Source: Hondaea fermentalgiana (taxonomy: Eukaryota; Sar; Bigyra; Thraustochytrida; Thraustochytriidae). Taken from it: a stretch of 50,695 bases of DNA. Below, one piece after another: positions 16,881-27,255 of this stretch. The position numbers were made by a program, and so were the translations under genes. The DNA lies in assembly GCA_014084085.1 (NCBI GenBank), contig NPFB01000052.1:286161-336855 (forward strand), in the 5' to 3' direction. The notes beneath the pieces are model-generated. The model was given only the letters and a program-made list of their open reading frames with translations, was not told where the DNA came from and searched no databases. The first letter of the stretch is position 1; each line of letters begins with the position of its first letter.

Positions 16881-19805
16881 TTACGTAAGTTCAAAGCCAA
16901 TGGCATGGTCGCAGGCAAAGAGCAGCTTGTCGCGGAGTTCATGTTCGGTCTCATAGGGGGGCAACACAAGCTGATGAAAACAAGTATGCGCAGTTGGCAG
17001 GGCTTCCTTGTCGAACTCGGATCGCGTCAACGTAAAAGGTAAAAGAGGCGAGAATCCATCCAAGGGAACGCGATCGCACCCCGTAGCAAAGCGGAGAACC
17101 CTTCCTCTATCCACCTGCGTAAGATCCGCAAAGACAGACCAGAACAGTTGCACGGGCTCAGACTCTACATCGTAGCCACCGCTGTATCGCACACAGCCAG
17201 AACGAAGGTCTTCAACGCTAATCTCTGTCTTGCCATTGAGCAAAAGCCGCATTTCTGATGGCGTAAAGTCACGCAATAATTCCATAGGAACAAGTGTCCG
17301 AAATCCCTCCATGAAAGCCTCCAAGAGACCACGCGCTGACCCGCCGCAATGCCAGTCCACAATCGCATCGACATATTCGATCTTGTTGTCATTCGACACA
17401 GGTATTGCAGCGCCTCCTGGGATAAGTTCAACCTCCTGATAGGCGCCAAACAGTTCCGAAGTGACCGTGAATGTCTCTTCAATAATGTCTTGAATGTCAT
17501 TTTCAAGCATCCACTCGAGACTCCGTGCAAGGACCGGATCTTTTTCACGCAGGTCGTCAAGACTTGGTCGACTGCCCACTGCACGACGCAACAACGCTGT
17601 GCAAAGGGGAGCGTTGACAAGCTGCTGATCAAAGAGTGCCTTACCGCATACAGCTCCAAAGATGCGAATGTACCTCGGTGCCTCCGGAACCAGCTTTCCA
17701 CGTGGGTCGAGTTCGTATTCACCACGCTCCGTTCGTGTAAAGAGGCAATAGTCGGGCTGCAGCATGGCGTTGCTAAATGCCAAGAACCAATCCTTGGAAA
17801 GTCCGCCAGAGTCGATCCCCGATTCTCCTTCAAAGACCACCTGCAATTTACTTTGGAGAGCTTCTATGCCAAACCTTTCGAGACGCACAAGAGAGTCTGC
17901 TACGAGATGGTCTCGTCGTATGCTGAGACGGAAAGCTGCAAGGGGATTCTCATTGGCAGCGGCCGCTTGCTCTTTGCGCGTCTTGTGCAAGTGATGCAAG
18001 AGACGAAACCTTTTCTTTCGGAAGAGTCGCCATTCGCGCTCCTGGCTTGTTTCGCTGGCGTGGCGCTCCACAAGACTCTTACGTGCGTCTGATGGGAGCC
18101 CTGTGGGTTTGTTCCACTGATTCTCTCCCGTGTACACATTGTAGTAAAAGAGCTCCTCAGACGCCGGGTCCCAGTACTCGTTCCATCCTTCGGGAAGATC
18201 GACCATGCCTTCGGGGCTTGCCAGGATTTCGTGCGTCTCGCCGCTGTCAGAAGCTGCTGCTGTGTCTACAACGAGGCCTTCTTGCATTTGGCCATGCTCG
18301 CGCGCATCTGCTGCGCTAGCAACGGCGGCGGCAAAGGCAATCTCCTCTGCCTCTTCGGCAGCAGTGGGAACCCGGACCCAGGTTGTCCGTCCGGGTTTGC
18401 TTTCGCCGAGTTCGTTCACAGCTAGAATATGAAACCCTATTCTCTGCCCTTGATCTGCTGCGGTGAAGTCATGGTCAAAGCTCGTTGTGTTTCCTTCAAA
18501 GACACATCGAACCTCCTCATCTTCCTCTGGTTCATGGCCATTGTCCAAAGAATCAGCATCACGTTGTCCTAGTGACTCGACAAAGACCCTGTAGCGTAGA
18601 ATCTGAGCTCCGCCGTCGCATAGTGGTGGTACCCACGAAAGACTGATGCCGTTACTCGTAAGATTCTGCGTTTCACAAGGAGACAATGGGACCGGAGGGC
18701 CACGTTGCGTCTTGATGGTGGCCTCTTTGCTCACGAACCGGCTATTGTAGCGCTTGTCGCCACGACTGAGGCCCATGGTTGTTTCGACGCGAAAAGAGTA
18801 TAAAGTACCAGGAAGAAGCGGCCGCTGTCCTCGTTGCCCAACTTGAGTGGCCGCGCAGCCCACTGTAGATTCAGTCGCGCCTCGACCACTATAAACACGA
18901 ATGTCTTCAAGGGAAGTGATGAATCCCGCGCTTGTGAGGTCGCCGAGGTTTTCAATAATATTACCATCCTCGCCCTGCGGTTCGCTGACGAGTCGTCGCA
19001 CAAAGACCTCGCTGCAAAGAATCTGCCCAAAGCAGGGCATGCGGGCATGCTCCGCCCAACTGACATCGACGCTATATGCCTCATCCTCGCGAAGACCAAG
19101 TACAGGCTTAGGCCGCGAGGTGGGAAGCGGCTGAAGTATTTCGCTTTGCGGGCTCCACTCGCCCCAGCCAACGGCGTGTCTTGCTCGAACGCGAAACACC
19201 AGCCCAGGACATGAGTCCGTGAGGCCACCCAAATAGACTTGGCGCTTGGCAACATCAACAGCGTCTTCCGGAAGTGAGGTCCACATGGAACCGTGCAATT
19301 GGACCTGGTGTTTGACGTCCGGGGAAACGTCGAGCGAGGCCCAAACTGCACAGATTTGGGACTCATGAGCAACCAAGAGCACTTCGACAACGGTAAGTTG
19401 CGCCTGCTTCTCCCCAGTCACGTACAAATAGTCCCAGCGGATGGTAATGGAAAATGTGGTCGTCACTTCGGCAGTCACCGGTTTGATGCGTAGCTCTTCG
19501 AGGATTCGTTCTTTTGGCTTGAGTTTGTTGAGTTGATCGAGAGACAATTTAGGGTGAGCAGCTTTGCGCTGCTGCGCATTGCGCTCTGCCATGGCCTCCA
19601 CGCGTTCTCGAATGACAGCATTTAGATCTCTCGTTGCCCCTGCTGCTATCGTTTCTGAGTTGTTGTTATTGCCTTGGCTGGCAGAGCTCCGCTCTTCGTC
19701 CCGTCTCGGCCCAGAGGTGTCATTGTTTCGATCCCCTTTCTTATTGTTCCCACTTGTTGCATTCCTGGCCTTGTACTTGGACGCCGCCGAGGCTGCAGCG
19801 CCCAT
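16881..19805 (-). CDS. HECT E3 ubiquitin ligase with FN3 and WW domains
   Basis: 974 aa, ATG 19805, no introns. A HECT E3 takes ubiquitin from an E2 onto a catalytic Cys and passes it to a lysine of the substrate. Order: an N-terminal MGAAASAAS that fits N-myristoylation (Gly2, Ser6); a polar Asn/Ser-rich stretch; three fibronectin type III-like domains at about 112-225, 236-361 and 368-475; an acidic Ala/Glu linker; one WW domain at about 538-568 (LPEGWNEYWDP to NQWNKPTG); and the HECT domain at about 635-974. HECT landmarks are GESGIDSGGLSKDW, FGAVCGKALFD, FTPSEMRLLLNG and the active-site TAHTCFHQL with Cys942, 32 residues from the end as usual. WW domains normally bind PPxY or pS/T-P motifs; the FN3 domains may recruit partners. 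The combination differs from NEDD4 (C2-WW-HECT), with FN3 and a lipid anchor in place of C2. Confidence 0.88.
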   Translation of the reverse strand: MGAAASAASKYKARNATSGNNKKGDRNNDTSGPRRDEERSSASQGNNNNSETIAAGATRDLNAVIRERVEAMAERNAQQRKAAHPKLSLDQLNKLKPKERILEELRIKPVTAEVTTTFSITIRWDYLYVTGEKQAQLTVVEVLLVAHESQICAVWASLDVSPDVKHQVQLHGSMWTSLPEDAVDVAKRQVYLGGLTDSCPGLVFRVRARHAVGWGEWSPQSEILQPLPTSRPKPVLGLREDEAYSVDVSWAEHARMPCFGQILCSEVFVRRLVSEPQGEDGNIIENLGDLTSAGFITSLEDIRVYSGRGATESTVGCAATQVGQRGQRPLLPGTLYSFRVETTMGLSRGDKRYNSRFVSKEATIKTQRGPPVPLSPCETQNLTSNGISLSWVPPLCDGGAQILRYRVFVESLGQRDADSLDNGHEPEEDEEVRCVFEGNTTSFDHDFTAADQGQRIGFHILAVNELGESKPGRTTWVRVPTAAEEAEEIAFAAAVASAADAREHGQMQEGLVVDTAAASDSGETHEILASPEGMVDLPEGWNEYWDPASEELFYYNVYTGENQWNKPTGLPSDARKSLVERHASETSQEREWRLFRKKRFRLLHHLHKTRKEQAAAANENPLAAFRLSIRRDHLVADSLVRLERFGIEALQSKLQVVFEGESGIDSGGLSKDWFLAFSNAMLQPDYCLFTRTERGEYELDPRGKLVPEAPRYIRIFGAVCGKALFDQQLVNAPLCTALLRRAVGSRPSLDDLREKDPVLARSLEWMLENDIQDIIEETFTVTSELFGAYQEVELIPGGAAIPVSNDNKIEYVDAIVDWHCGGSARGLLEAFMEGFRTLVPMELLRDFTPSEMRLLLNGKTEISVEDLRSGCVRYSGGYDVESEPVQLFWSVFADLTQVDRGRVLRFATGCDRVPLDGFSPLLPFTLTRSEFDKEALPTAHTCFHQLVLPPYETEHELRDKLLFACDHAIGFELT

Positions 19806-20339
19806 GCTATCTCATGCGCTCATGAGTATCGACAAGCCCGAGCGAGCGAGGAAGGAAAACCTTGATTGGCTCCCTCGCTCGTGCCAAAGCAACACTGTCA
19901 AAAGTAAACACCGTTCTTTCCTATTTTGGCTCCAACTATTTTTATCCGTTGCGGCCAAGAATTTTTCACTCAAGTTGCAGTGCACTGCAGGTGGCTAACT
20001 TGCTACCAGAGTGCGCCGGCGTCGGCAGGGCAATCTGAACCACACACAGCATCTCTTGATTGCCGATTTCTTGGCACCATTGTGGAACTGCGTGAATGAA
20101 TTGCCGCAACAATATTGGTACGATGACGTATCTTGCTTGCAACGGCTGCACAAAGAGATTAAGAACTTGCGGACTGACATTTCTGGTGAGTCTTTCTCAC
20201 CAAGTTGTTGCTGGATAGAGTGGGCTGCTACAAGAACGACGAGTATAAAGCGAAAAGAAAGCAAAGCGAAGCAGAACAAAGGCAAACTTTTTCCAAATCA
20301 TTTGTAATTTTCGCCTACAAAAGTCAACGAATCGCAAAT
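19806..20339. other. Intergenic between HECT ligase and ion channel
   Basis: Leader of the minus-strand HECT gene and 3' flank of the channel gene. It contains a perfect 14-base palindrome, TGCAGTGCACTGCA, at 19976-19989. No gene seen. Confidence 0.55.
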
Positions 20340-21647
20340 CTACTCGAGAGCCTTGCCAGCAAAGGTGATAAAACCGTCAAGACCGTCGGGACTGCGGTCA
20401 AGAGACTCTTTGCAAACCCCATCGCCAGAGACAACGATCGCAGAGTCCTCGCGCTCATCATTGTTATATTCCTTGAGGCCAAGGGCTCCCATGTTCAACT
20501 TGGTGCGTTCGAAGCGACGACGGTACATGCCGTACAGGAAGAAGGCGACAACGGAGCCGCCAAGCCAGATAACGTAGGTAATGGCAAAATAGAAATCAAT
20601 CCTCTCCCGCATGTCTTGATCCTCCGTAATGAGATTCGTGCTGAGAAGACTGACAAGACACATGAGCACGACATTCGAAGTAAAGGTCGCAAGTGTGAGC
20701 TTTTCCAGGAGCACAACGTAGGGAACTTGCGGAAGCTCACTCTGCACAACATATTGAAAGGCCACGCTGGCCAGAATGAGCGTGATCAAAAGACTCTGAC
20801 GCTCCGCGAGCTGATCTACCTCGAGCGCAAAGCTGCTGAGGGCGGTGACTGCCAGGAGCACGCTGAGAAAGGCAATGCGCCAGAGAAAGCCCTCCGCGCG
20901 GCGTTCGAGCTGAAAGCGAATGACGACCTGACTCCAGCGAAAGGCGTCCTCGTTGTCTTCGTCGCCACCGCCCCCGGATCGCGAAGCGAACTCCAAGACG
21001 ACCCGGCGCGCGCGAAACTCCGGAATGGCGCAAAACGCGCGGTTGAGTATCAGAAGTGTGCCGCCCTGAGGATCTCCGTCCTGAATAGGGCCAGCGTCGT
21101 TCGTTTCGGCGGCTTCCTCATCGATGTAGAGCGAACCCAAGTGCGGGACAAACATGGACTTTTGCACTGGAACAAAGGAGGTGTCCATGGTTACCGTCAG
21201 CTCCTGCACGTCAAATGGGAAGCTGTACAGCTCGTAGCGCTCCATACACTTGAGGTATACAAGGGTTCGAAGAAAGTTGTAAGACACGCCATCGATCACG
21301 TCGATTTTGAAGGGGTTGCCATTCTCTTGTTCGCGTCGCTCCTTGATTTCCTCCTTGGCATTTGGGAACTCAAAGTTGGGCACGAATTCCGGGACGAATT
21401 TGGCCGGATTACTGGCCCAGCTGCGCTCGTCCGCAGGGCTGGACTTCCAGCTCATGTCGAACCCGATGGCCACCTGAAAAGTTTGCGCGACCGTGTCCAC
21501 AGAAGCGATGTAGCGCACATACGCGAGCTTGAGGTGCACCTTATTCTCGCATCGCTCCCAGTCCTTGATGAACTTTTGCGAGGGGTTGAACACCCTCCGC
21601 ACCGTGCCCTCGTCGCTCACCTCCACGGAGACCTGCTTGGTGGACAT
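20340..21647 (-). CDS. Pentameric ligand-gated ion channel (Cys-loop family fold)
   Basis: 435 aa, ATG 21647. Subunit of a five-part channel opened by a small ligand at an extracellular beta-sandwich. The ligand domain begins at strand beta-1 (VRYIASVDTVAQTFQVAIGF) and has the Pro-loop YSFPFDVQEL. The Cys that would close the animal Cys-loop is Glu here, so the disulfide is absent. Transmembrane segments: M1 (FLWRIAFLSVLLAVTALSSF), M2 (SLLITLILASVAFQYVVQSE) followed by LPQVPYV, M3 (LATFTSNVVLMCLVSLLS) and M4 (FAITYVIWLGGSVVAFFLYG). The M3-M4 loop is short, as in bacterial and protist members. No signal peptide is seen, which is odd for a protein whose N-terminus should face outward. Ion selectivity and ligand are unknown. 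A second channel of this fold lies at 28652-30026. Confidence 0.85.
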   Translation of the reverse strand: MSTKQVSVEVSDEGTVRRVFNPSQKFIKDWERCENKVHLKLAYVRYIASVDTVAQTFQVAIGFDMSWKSSPADERSWASNPAKFVPEFVPNFEFPNAKEEIKERREQENGNPFKIDVIDGVSYNFLRTLVYLKCMERYELYSFPFDVQELTVTMDTSFVPVQKSMFVPHLGSLYIDEEAAETNDAGPIQDGDPQGGTLLILNRAFCAIPEFRARRVVLEFASRSGGGGDEDNEDAFRWSQVVIRFQLERRAEGFLWRIAFLSVLLAVTALSSFALEVDQLAERQSLLITLILASVAFQYVVQSELPQVPYVVLLEKLTLATFTSNVVLMCLVSLLSTNLITEDQDMRERIDFYFAITYVIWLGGSVVAFFLYGMYRRRFERTKLNMGALGLKEYNNDEREDSAIVVSGDGVCKESLDRSPDGLDGFITFAGKALE

Positions 21648-22517
21648 TCTCCTCTTCGCGCCTCGCGCAGTATACTTTCTCTCTCTTCGTCACCTCTTCT
21701 CCTGCCTGCCTTCCCGCCTCTGCTCTCAAGAGAGTTGCGCGACTCGATCACCGCGCGCGTCGCCTGCCTCCTCGCTTCTCCGCGTCGCCGCGTGGCACAG
21801 CTGGCCGACGCCGCGAGCAAGAATGCCTCGGCACGCGCGGGTCTCCTGTTCACGTTTTGCTTCTCCGCTCGTGCCAGCAGTGCAGCTTGCAATCTCTTGC
21901 TCTTTTGAGCTTTTGTGTGCGCGTGCGACCATCCTGCACGTGTCTCGCGCGGCCACCAAAGTACCAATGAAGTTCTCTGTGAACAAAACCCAAGAACCGT
22001 ATTCTTGCAACAGCGCTTTCGCCTTCTGTCAACTTGCGTCGCGACTTGCGACTTGAGACCGGGGTACGCGCCCGCAGGCCGGCGCACACCCTCCGGGGAC
22101 CCGCCTTACGCCGCACACCCGCCCCTGCTCCGAGGCGCGAAGGCTTTCGGGCGGGAGCAGGGCGCTGGTTTCCAGCGGGTTTTTTTAAGGCGGGTGCGGG
22201 CGTGGGCCAGCGTCGGAGAAACATGAAATGGGTGAGCGAGCATGGGCGGAGCAATCTAGGGGGCATTGGAGAACAAGTCGGCGACCGTATGCAGTTGAGT
22301 GCCATAGGCAGATTTGTCTCCGCGCACAGCTACTCATCCTTTCGTGCCCCCTTCAGATTTTCCGAATTACCCTAAATCGCCATTTTCGCATTCACATTTT
22401 ACGATTGACCATGGCGACTGCGACGCGCGAGCAGCAAAGTAACAAAGCGAAGCAAAGCAAAGCAAAGCGTTCGTAAAGACCGTGCGAGAATTGCTATCTT
22501 GGCGACGATGCGCTGAG

Positions 22518-22560
<43 letters not shown>

Positions 22561-23328
22561 CGCGGCCAGCCGCAGACTGCCACGTTGTGTTGGTTGAATG
22601 GCCGGTAGCGGTCCGGCGGTCGGTCATTCACTCTCAGTCTCGTCGGTCGATCGGTCCGTCGGAGCTCAGCTCGCCTCTTAGTTAGGTTTGGACCATCGAC
22701 GACGCAGCCACCTATCACCTTCCGTGCTGACTCCAAGCATCCCTGCAACAGCGACAACGTCCCCTTCCCTTCCCTCTCGCCCTCGTCGATCTTGATCCCT
22801 CGATTCCCGCCTCTCGGCCTTGTCTTGTACGTGCGGGTCCTCCTTCCCTGCTTTCCACCCTGCCCTCGGCGCTGCTGCTAGACGAGGCGAGGTGCACGCC
22901 GCGCATCCTCGCCGTCTCCGGCCGCCTCGCGAGCGCCGCTCTGCCGCGCCCGCCGCGCCGCGCCGCCGCCGAGCGGAGACCCGCGGCCCGCGCCGCCGGC
23001 CGGGCCGGGCCGAGCGGAGTCGGGTCGAGGAGGTCGGGTCGGGTCGGGTCGGGTCGAGGCGCGATTCTGCAGCTAGATCTGGCGACCGCAAAACTGCAAC
23101 GCGGAGACGGAGAGCGCGAGCGCGAGGGACCTCGAGGAGGACTCGGCGAGGAAGGGCTCCGGCAGGAGCACCGCGCGCGCGCGGCGCGAAGGCGGCCGCC
23201 GCGACTCGCGCGACCCGTGCTGCTGCGAGTGCTCGCGGAGGGTCCGGGGTGCCGGGCGACTCCACGCACGGCGTTTACTACCGTGCGTGGCGAGACCGCG
23301 TCGAAAGTCGGGGTCTGCGCGCGTTTTG
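21648..23328. other. Divergent promoter region between channel and amino acid transporter
   Basis: 1.7 kb between two genes read away from each other. It holds (AAAGC)n-like repeats (22444-22470), (GCTG)10 (22521-22560) and a (GGGTC)n run (about 23032-23055). Long open frames here are Arg/Ala-rich low complexity and not credible. Confidence 0.6.
22521..22560 (+). repeat. (GCTG)10 microsatellite
   Basis: Forty bases of the same motif, and the same unit count, as the tract at 118-157. Confidence 0.95.
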
Positions 23329-24807
23329 ATGATGCAAGACTCGGGCGATAACGCGCTCGAGGAGCGCCTGCTCGCGGACCAAGAGCAAGATCATCAGGAA
23401 TGCGAGGACCAGCAAGAGCAGACCCTCGGCGAGAATGCGGCGACGAACGCCGAGGCGCCGCCCTCGGTGGCCGGCCAGGCCGTGCTCTTGTTCGCGTTCA
23501 CTGTTAACTACATTTTCGGCGCCGGCGTGCTTGGCATCCCGTACGCGGTGGCGCACGGAGGCATAATTGCCGCCTCGGTGACTCTCGTCATTTCCAGCGC
23601 GCTGGGACTGCTGTCAATGGTCTGGGTGCTCGAGTGTCAGGAGCGCGCCAACTGTTTCAAGGGCACGACGGGCATTGTGGAGTTTAGCACCATGTGCGAA
23701 CTCTTCATTGGCCGCAAGACACGCACGCTGTACGAGGTCTCGCTGACCCTTTTTGTGCTTAGCAGCGCCTGGATGTACGCGTCCATCTTTAGCGTATCGC
23801 TGGCCAAGTCGGTACCGATCATGTCTGACTCGTCGCAGTGCGACCTGGCGTCGGTCAAGGGCTTTCTCTGGAATGTACCGCACAAGAGTTGCTGGGGAGA
23901 TTATCTCATTTACTTGGGGATCTTTGCCCTGCTCATGTCCATTCTTGTGCAGACTGACCTGGCAAAGATGAAGGTTTTGCAGCTCACCTTTACCTGCGTC
24001 GGCCTCTTTGCGCTCTTTCTCATGGTCATCACCGTTGGTGCGGCCATGCCGGAGGACGGCTTTGCCGACATTGACACCTCGCTCGAGGTCTTTAACGCCT
24101 CGAGCTTTGGCGCCGTCTTTGGCACGTTCGTCTTTGCTCAACTTTGCCACCATGGCGTACCCCTGCTCTCGCACATTCCCGAACGCCGCGACATCGTTCG
24201 CCCCGTCTTTGTGGCGGTGATCGGAACCACAACGTCGCTCTACCTTGTCCTCGGTGTCATGTGCGCCATCTTTTTTGGCGTTGTCGACGACGTTCCCACG
24301 CCACGACCGGTTAACAAGCTCATCACCTTGAACTGGGCTGACTACACCGCGGGCGCAGCAAGCGCAGGTCCATTTGCGCAGGCTGTCTCCTACTACGTTC
24401 GCCTTTACCCGGCAATCACATGTGGTGCTGCCTTTCCGCTTTACGCCATTACGCTAGGCAATGGCTGGTATCATTCGTACTACGGTGGCGAGACCCCGCC
24501 TCCTGGTGTCGGATTCTCGCGCCGGATCTTTTACCTGGCCGCGACCTTCCCAGCTATCTTTTGTGCTGCCTTTATGGCTGACGTTTCGTTCATGCTCATT
24601 CTCGTCGGAATTTCGGCCTTTATTATCGCCTTTTTCATTCCACCCTCGATGCAGTTGCAGAGCCGCCGTATTGTGCCGGAGTGTGTTGTGACGCGCTACT
24701 CTTGGCACTTCAGCAAGCCGTTCTACTGCTACGTGTGTCTCATTTTCGCCTGCATTGCTTTTTGCTATACCGTCATCTCCGCTGTCAACCCCGAGGTCGA
24801 GGTGTAG
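23329..24807 (+). CDS. Amino acid transporter, AAAP family
   Basis: 492 aa from ATG 23329. The frame extends a little upstream only through GTG. Member of the amino acid/auxin permease family (relatives are SLC38, SLC36 and vacuolar AVT proteins), moving neutral amino acids with H+ or Na+ across the plasma or vacuolar membrane. About 45 acidic/Gln-rich cytosolic residues precede about 11 helices. The first helix carries the family hallmark NYIFGAGVLGIPYAVAHGG, the broken helix of the substrate site. Other points: FAQLCHHGVPLLSHIPERR in the middle, and FPLYAITLGNGW. A loop with Cys residues (SSQCDLASV and HKSCWGDY) between helices 4 and 5 could form a disulfide. Substrate and direction cannot be told. 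Its 3' end faces the Rag GTPase gene. Confidence 0.87.
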   Translation: MMQDSGDNALEERLLADQEQDHQECEDQQEQTLGENAATNAEAPPSVAGQAVLLFAFTVNYIFGAGVLGIPYAVAHGGIIAASVTLVISSALGLLSMVWVLECQERANCFKGTTGIVEFSTMCELFIGRKTRTLYEVSLTLFVLSSAWMYASIFSVSLAKSVPIMSDSSQCDLASVKGFLWNVPHKSCWGDYLIYLGIFALLMSILVQTDLAKMKVLQLTFTCVGLFALFLMVITVGAAMPEDGFADIDTSLEVFNASSFGAVFGTFVFAQLCHHGVPLLSHIPERRDIVRPVFVAVIGTTTSLYLVLGVMCAIFFGVVDDVPTPRPVNKLITLNWADYTAGAASAGPFAQAVSYYVRLYPAITCGAAFPLYAITLGNGWYHSYYGGETPPPGVGFSRRIFYLAATFPAIFCAAFMADVSFMLILVGISAFIIAFFIPPSMQLQSRRIVPECVVTRYSWHFSKPFYCYVCLIFACIAFCYTVISAVNPEVEV

Positions 24808-25376
24808 AGGCTGTGTTCTAAATAGAGAGTGAAACGGAGAGAGAGAGAGAGAGAGAGGGAGAGAGCAAGAGAGAGAAATGACGAGTGATTTTGCGCGAGC
24901 GAGCTGGTTTGGTATAAAACAATCTTTGAAACAATCAACCACCCACCCAAAATAATGCGGCCTACCGTTCGTCATCGAAACGTAGTCCATCTCTTGTGAG
25001 CATTTCATCTCCTCTACAATTGGTACAACATTAGCCTGACCGAAGAAGCTGGAGTGAAACCTTTCCTGAAACGAGAAGTAAGTGAGTGGGTCACGCTAAA
25101 CGCGCGACTGACTTTGGAAACAAACTTCAAGTCAAGAAGATCGTCTGGTGACCGCATTTTTCTCCCAAAGATAAGTCATTTATTTCGAGCACCATAATTT
25201 TCATGATTTTTTTTATTTATAAAAACTAACATCATACGACGTTTTCTTGAAGTTCGATGATACATACGGCCGGGCTGACTCTCGCACGATTGAACTTGCA
25301 TCGAGCAGTCATCTTCATCTCTCAAGGAGCAAATCAGGTAATGGAAAATCTGTTATCAAGCATATTTATAAGTTTC
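24808..25376. other. Convergent intergenic region
   Basis: Between the 3' ends of the transporter and the Rag GTPase. It contains (GA)n at about 24837-24857 and an A/T-rich stretch near 25203-25225 whose complement includes AATAAA, a possible minus-strand polyadenylation signal. No gene seen. Confidence 0.6.
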
Positions 25377-26753
25377 TTAGGCCGGCGAAGGGCGGAAAAG
25401 CTCCTCTAATGCCTTTCGAAAGCACTCTACATTGTAGTCGATGAGACCTTGCTTTTCGTAGTTTTGAGAGCGCACCATGCACACCAGAGCAAGATAGCTC
25501 GCGACGTTCTTGAGGTACAGGATCATGTTGTTGTTGAGGCGAATGAGCGAGGAGGACTGGCGGTCGAAGGCCAAATTCTCCAGCTTTTGCTCGCGGTCCT
25601 CATCCACATCGTCGCCGTCGGCAACCGAGCCCTCGGCTGCAACGCCCGCGCCGGCCTCGCCAGGGTCGTCCACCGCGACGCCAGTATCAGCAGCGCTGGC
25701 GCCAGCGGCATCGCCCAGCGCCGCTGCCTCGCTTGCGGCCCCATCGCCGCCAGCCGCGATAAGGTTGTCGGTCGAGGCCGAAATGGCGAGCGCGGCGCCG
25801 TTGGCATTCAGCGGTGCGCCCGTGCTCATTCCGTAGATGCAAGAGGTGTCAATGACCACATCGATCATGTCGCTGCACAGCTCGTAGCTTGAAATGTCGA
25901 CTGGGTTGTGATCTGTGGCAATGTACAGCTTGGAGACAACGTCAAAAAGAAAAGCCTTTTCAATCTCGCAAGATGCAATGAGAATGTTGAGGAGATTCTC
26001 CATGGCCGGCAACTGCGGAATGAGCTTGTGGACCACCTTGCTAAAGGCCTCGTAAATGGAGTGGTCGTAGATGCTCGTAAGATAAAAGCTGAACGAGATT
26101 TCCTCGTCGGAAACCTCTTCGAGCTCGAGCTCGACCTGCTCCTGAATGTCACGCTGGACTTCGATCTTGTGATCTTCGCTGAGAAAGAGGTCACCGTCCA
26201 CCTTGTGAATAAAGACCTCGTAATTCATGTCTGGGTTCACGTGACGAGCTACCGACACAATCTCGTGCAGTTTGGTGAGGGCCTCCGACGATGGGTCGTC
26301 CTGAGCGTCAATGATAAAGGCCAGGGCCGCGCAGTTGCCAAAAATGAGGTCGGGACTGAGGAGCTGGTCGGCAAACATGATGCCCTCTGAGAGATTGACG
26401 TCCGCGGGAAAGTCCCAGATTTCGAACTGCACAAAGGGGTTGTTGGCCACAAACTTGATGGACAGCGAATCCGTATGTCCCAGGAAGAGCGTTTCGTGCG
26501 GTGACATTTTGGTGAAGAGCACGCGCTGGATCGAGGTCTTGCCGGATTGGCGAGGCCCCATGAGCAGAATTCGCGGACGGTTCAGACTCAGCGCTTCCTG
26601 CGGCCCGCCGCCCGGCCCGCCCGCGCCGCCGCCCGCGCCGAGACCCGCGTCGAGGCCGTTCGCGCCGCCGCCGCCAACGAGGCCGCCTTGGTCTGCGCCA
26701 TCGAGCTCGTCGCCAACGCCCGCGCCCAGCGCCGCGTCGCGCTCGTCAGCCAT
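25377..26753 (-). CDS. RRAGC: RagC/D-type (Gtr2) small GTPase
   Basis: 458 aa, ATG 26753. Rag GTPases work as RagA/B-RagC/D dimers that bring TORC1 to the lysosome or vacuole when amino acids are plentiful. A Gly/Ala/Asp-rich N-tail (1-50) precedes the GTPase domain: P-loop [10 protein letters not shown] (Lys72), [31 protein letters not shown], and the guanine motif HKVD followed by [13 protein letters not shown]. The roadblock-like C-terminal domain starts at about [20 protein letters not shown] and ends [17 protein letters not shown]. These phrases are specific to RagC/D rather than RagA/B. Two oddities: the DxxG glycine, present as DFPG in animal RagC, is Ala117; and an Ala/Asp/Gly-rich insert of about 70 residues interrupts the C-terminal domain after the IYG motif. 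An amino acid transporter lies next door, convergent, which may be chance. Confidence 0.92.
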   Translation of the reverse strand: MADERDAALGAGVGDELDGADQGGLVGGGGANGLDAGLGAGGGAGGPGGGPQEALSLNRPRILLMGPRQSGKTSIQRVLFTKMSPHETLFLGHTDSLSIKFVANNPFVQFEIWDFPADVNLSEGIMFADQLLSPDLIFGNCAALAFIIDAQDDPSSEALTKLHEIVSVARHVNPDMNYEVFIHKVDGDLFLSEDHKIEVQRDIQEQVELELEEVSDEEISFSFYLTSIYDHSIYEAFSKVVHKLIPQLPAMENLLNILIASCEIEKAFLFDVVSKLYIATDHNPVDISSYELCSDMIDVVIDTSCIYGMSTGAPLNANGAALAISASTDNLIAAGGDGAASEAAALGDAAGASAADTGVAVDDPGEAGAGVAAEGSVADGDDVDEDREQKLENLAFDRQSSSLIRLNNNMILYLKNVASYLALVCMVRSQNYEKQGLIDYNVECFRKALEELFRPSPA

Positions 26754-27255
26754 GCTTCCCCTCGCCTTCCCCCGCTGCTGCTGCTGCTGCTGCTGCTACG
26801 GCTGCTGCTGCTGCCGCCGCCGCGTGCCCTCGCTGCAAGCGTCGCGGTCGAGGGACTGATGATCCTCAGCACGATGCGGTTTTGGAGCGTGGATCGAGCC
26901 AAGATTTTGCTTGCTTGCTTATGACTTTCAGTAATAATGGATGAGGATGCCTTGCTTCGGCTTGCGCTTGAGCCCGGCAGGCCCAGCCAAGCAAGCCTGA
27001 GATCGACATTGAATGCACGCCCTGCTTGATGCGCGTGTCGTACGTAGCTAACTGTGAGTACGACTCGTGCTACGTACGACTCGTGCAATTAGATGACGCA
27101 TCGCTTAATCGAGCGGCCTTCCCGTCGACAATCGAGGACCATGGGAGAGCGGCGGAAAAAAGAGAGGAACGGAGAGTGATGTGACGCAGCAGACTCTAAA
27201 CAAAATTCTGAAGAAATGATGATTTGATAGATGCAAGGGGCGCTCAGGAGCATTA
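26754..27255. other. Intergenic between Rag GTPase and eIF2beta
   Basis: Rag leader with (CAG)n-type repeats in the sense direction (26773-26815), 20-60 bases upstream of the ATG. A hairpin with 10-base arms, 27038-27047 against 27070-27079 (TCGTACGTAG and its complement), lies further up. No gene seen. Confidence 0.6.

Noticed and set aside
20205..21908. Plus-strand frame of about 567 codons opposite the first ion channel
   Set aside because: Longer than the channel gene itself but without any domain; the minus strand gives a full channel with M1-M4.
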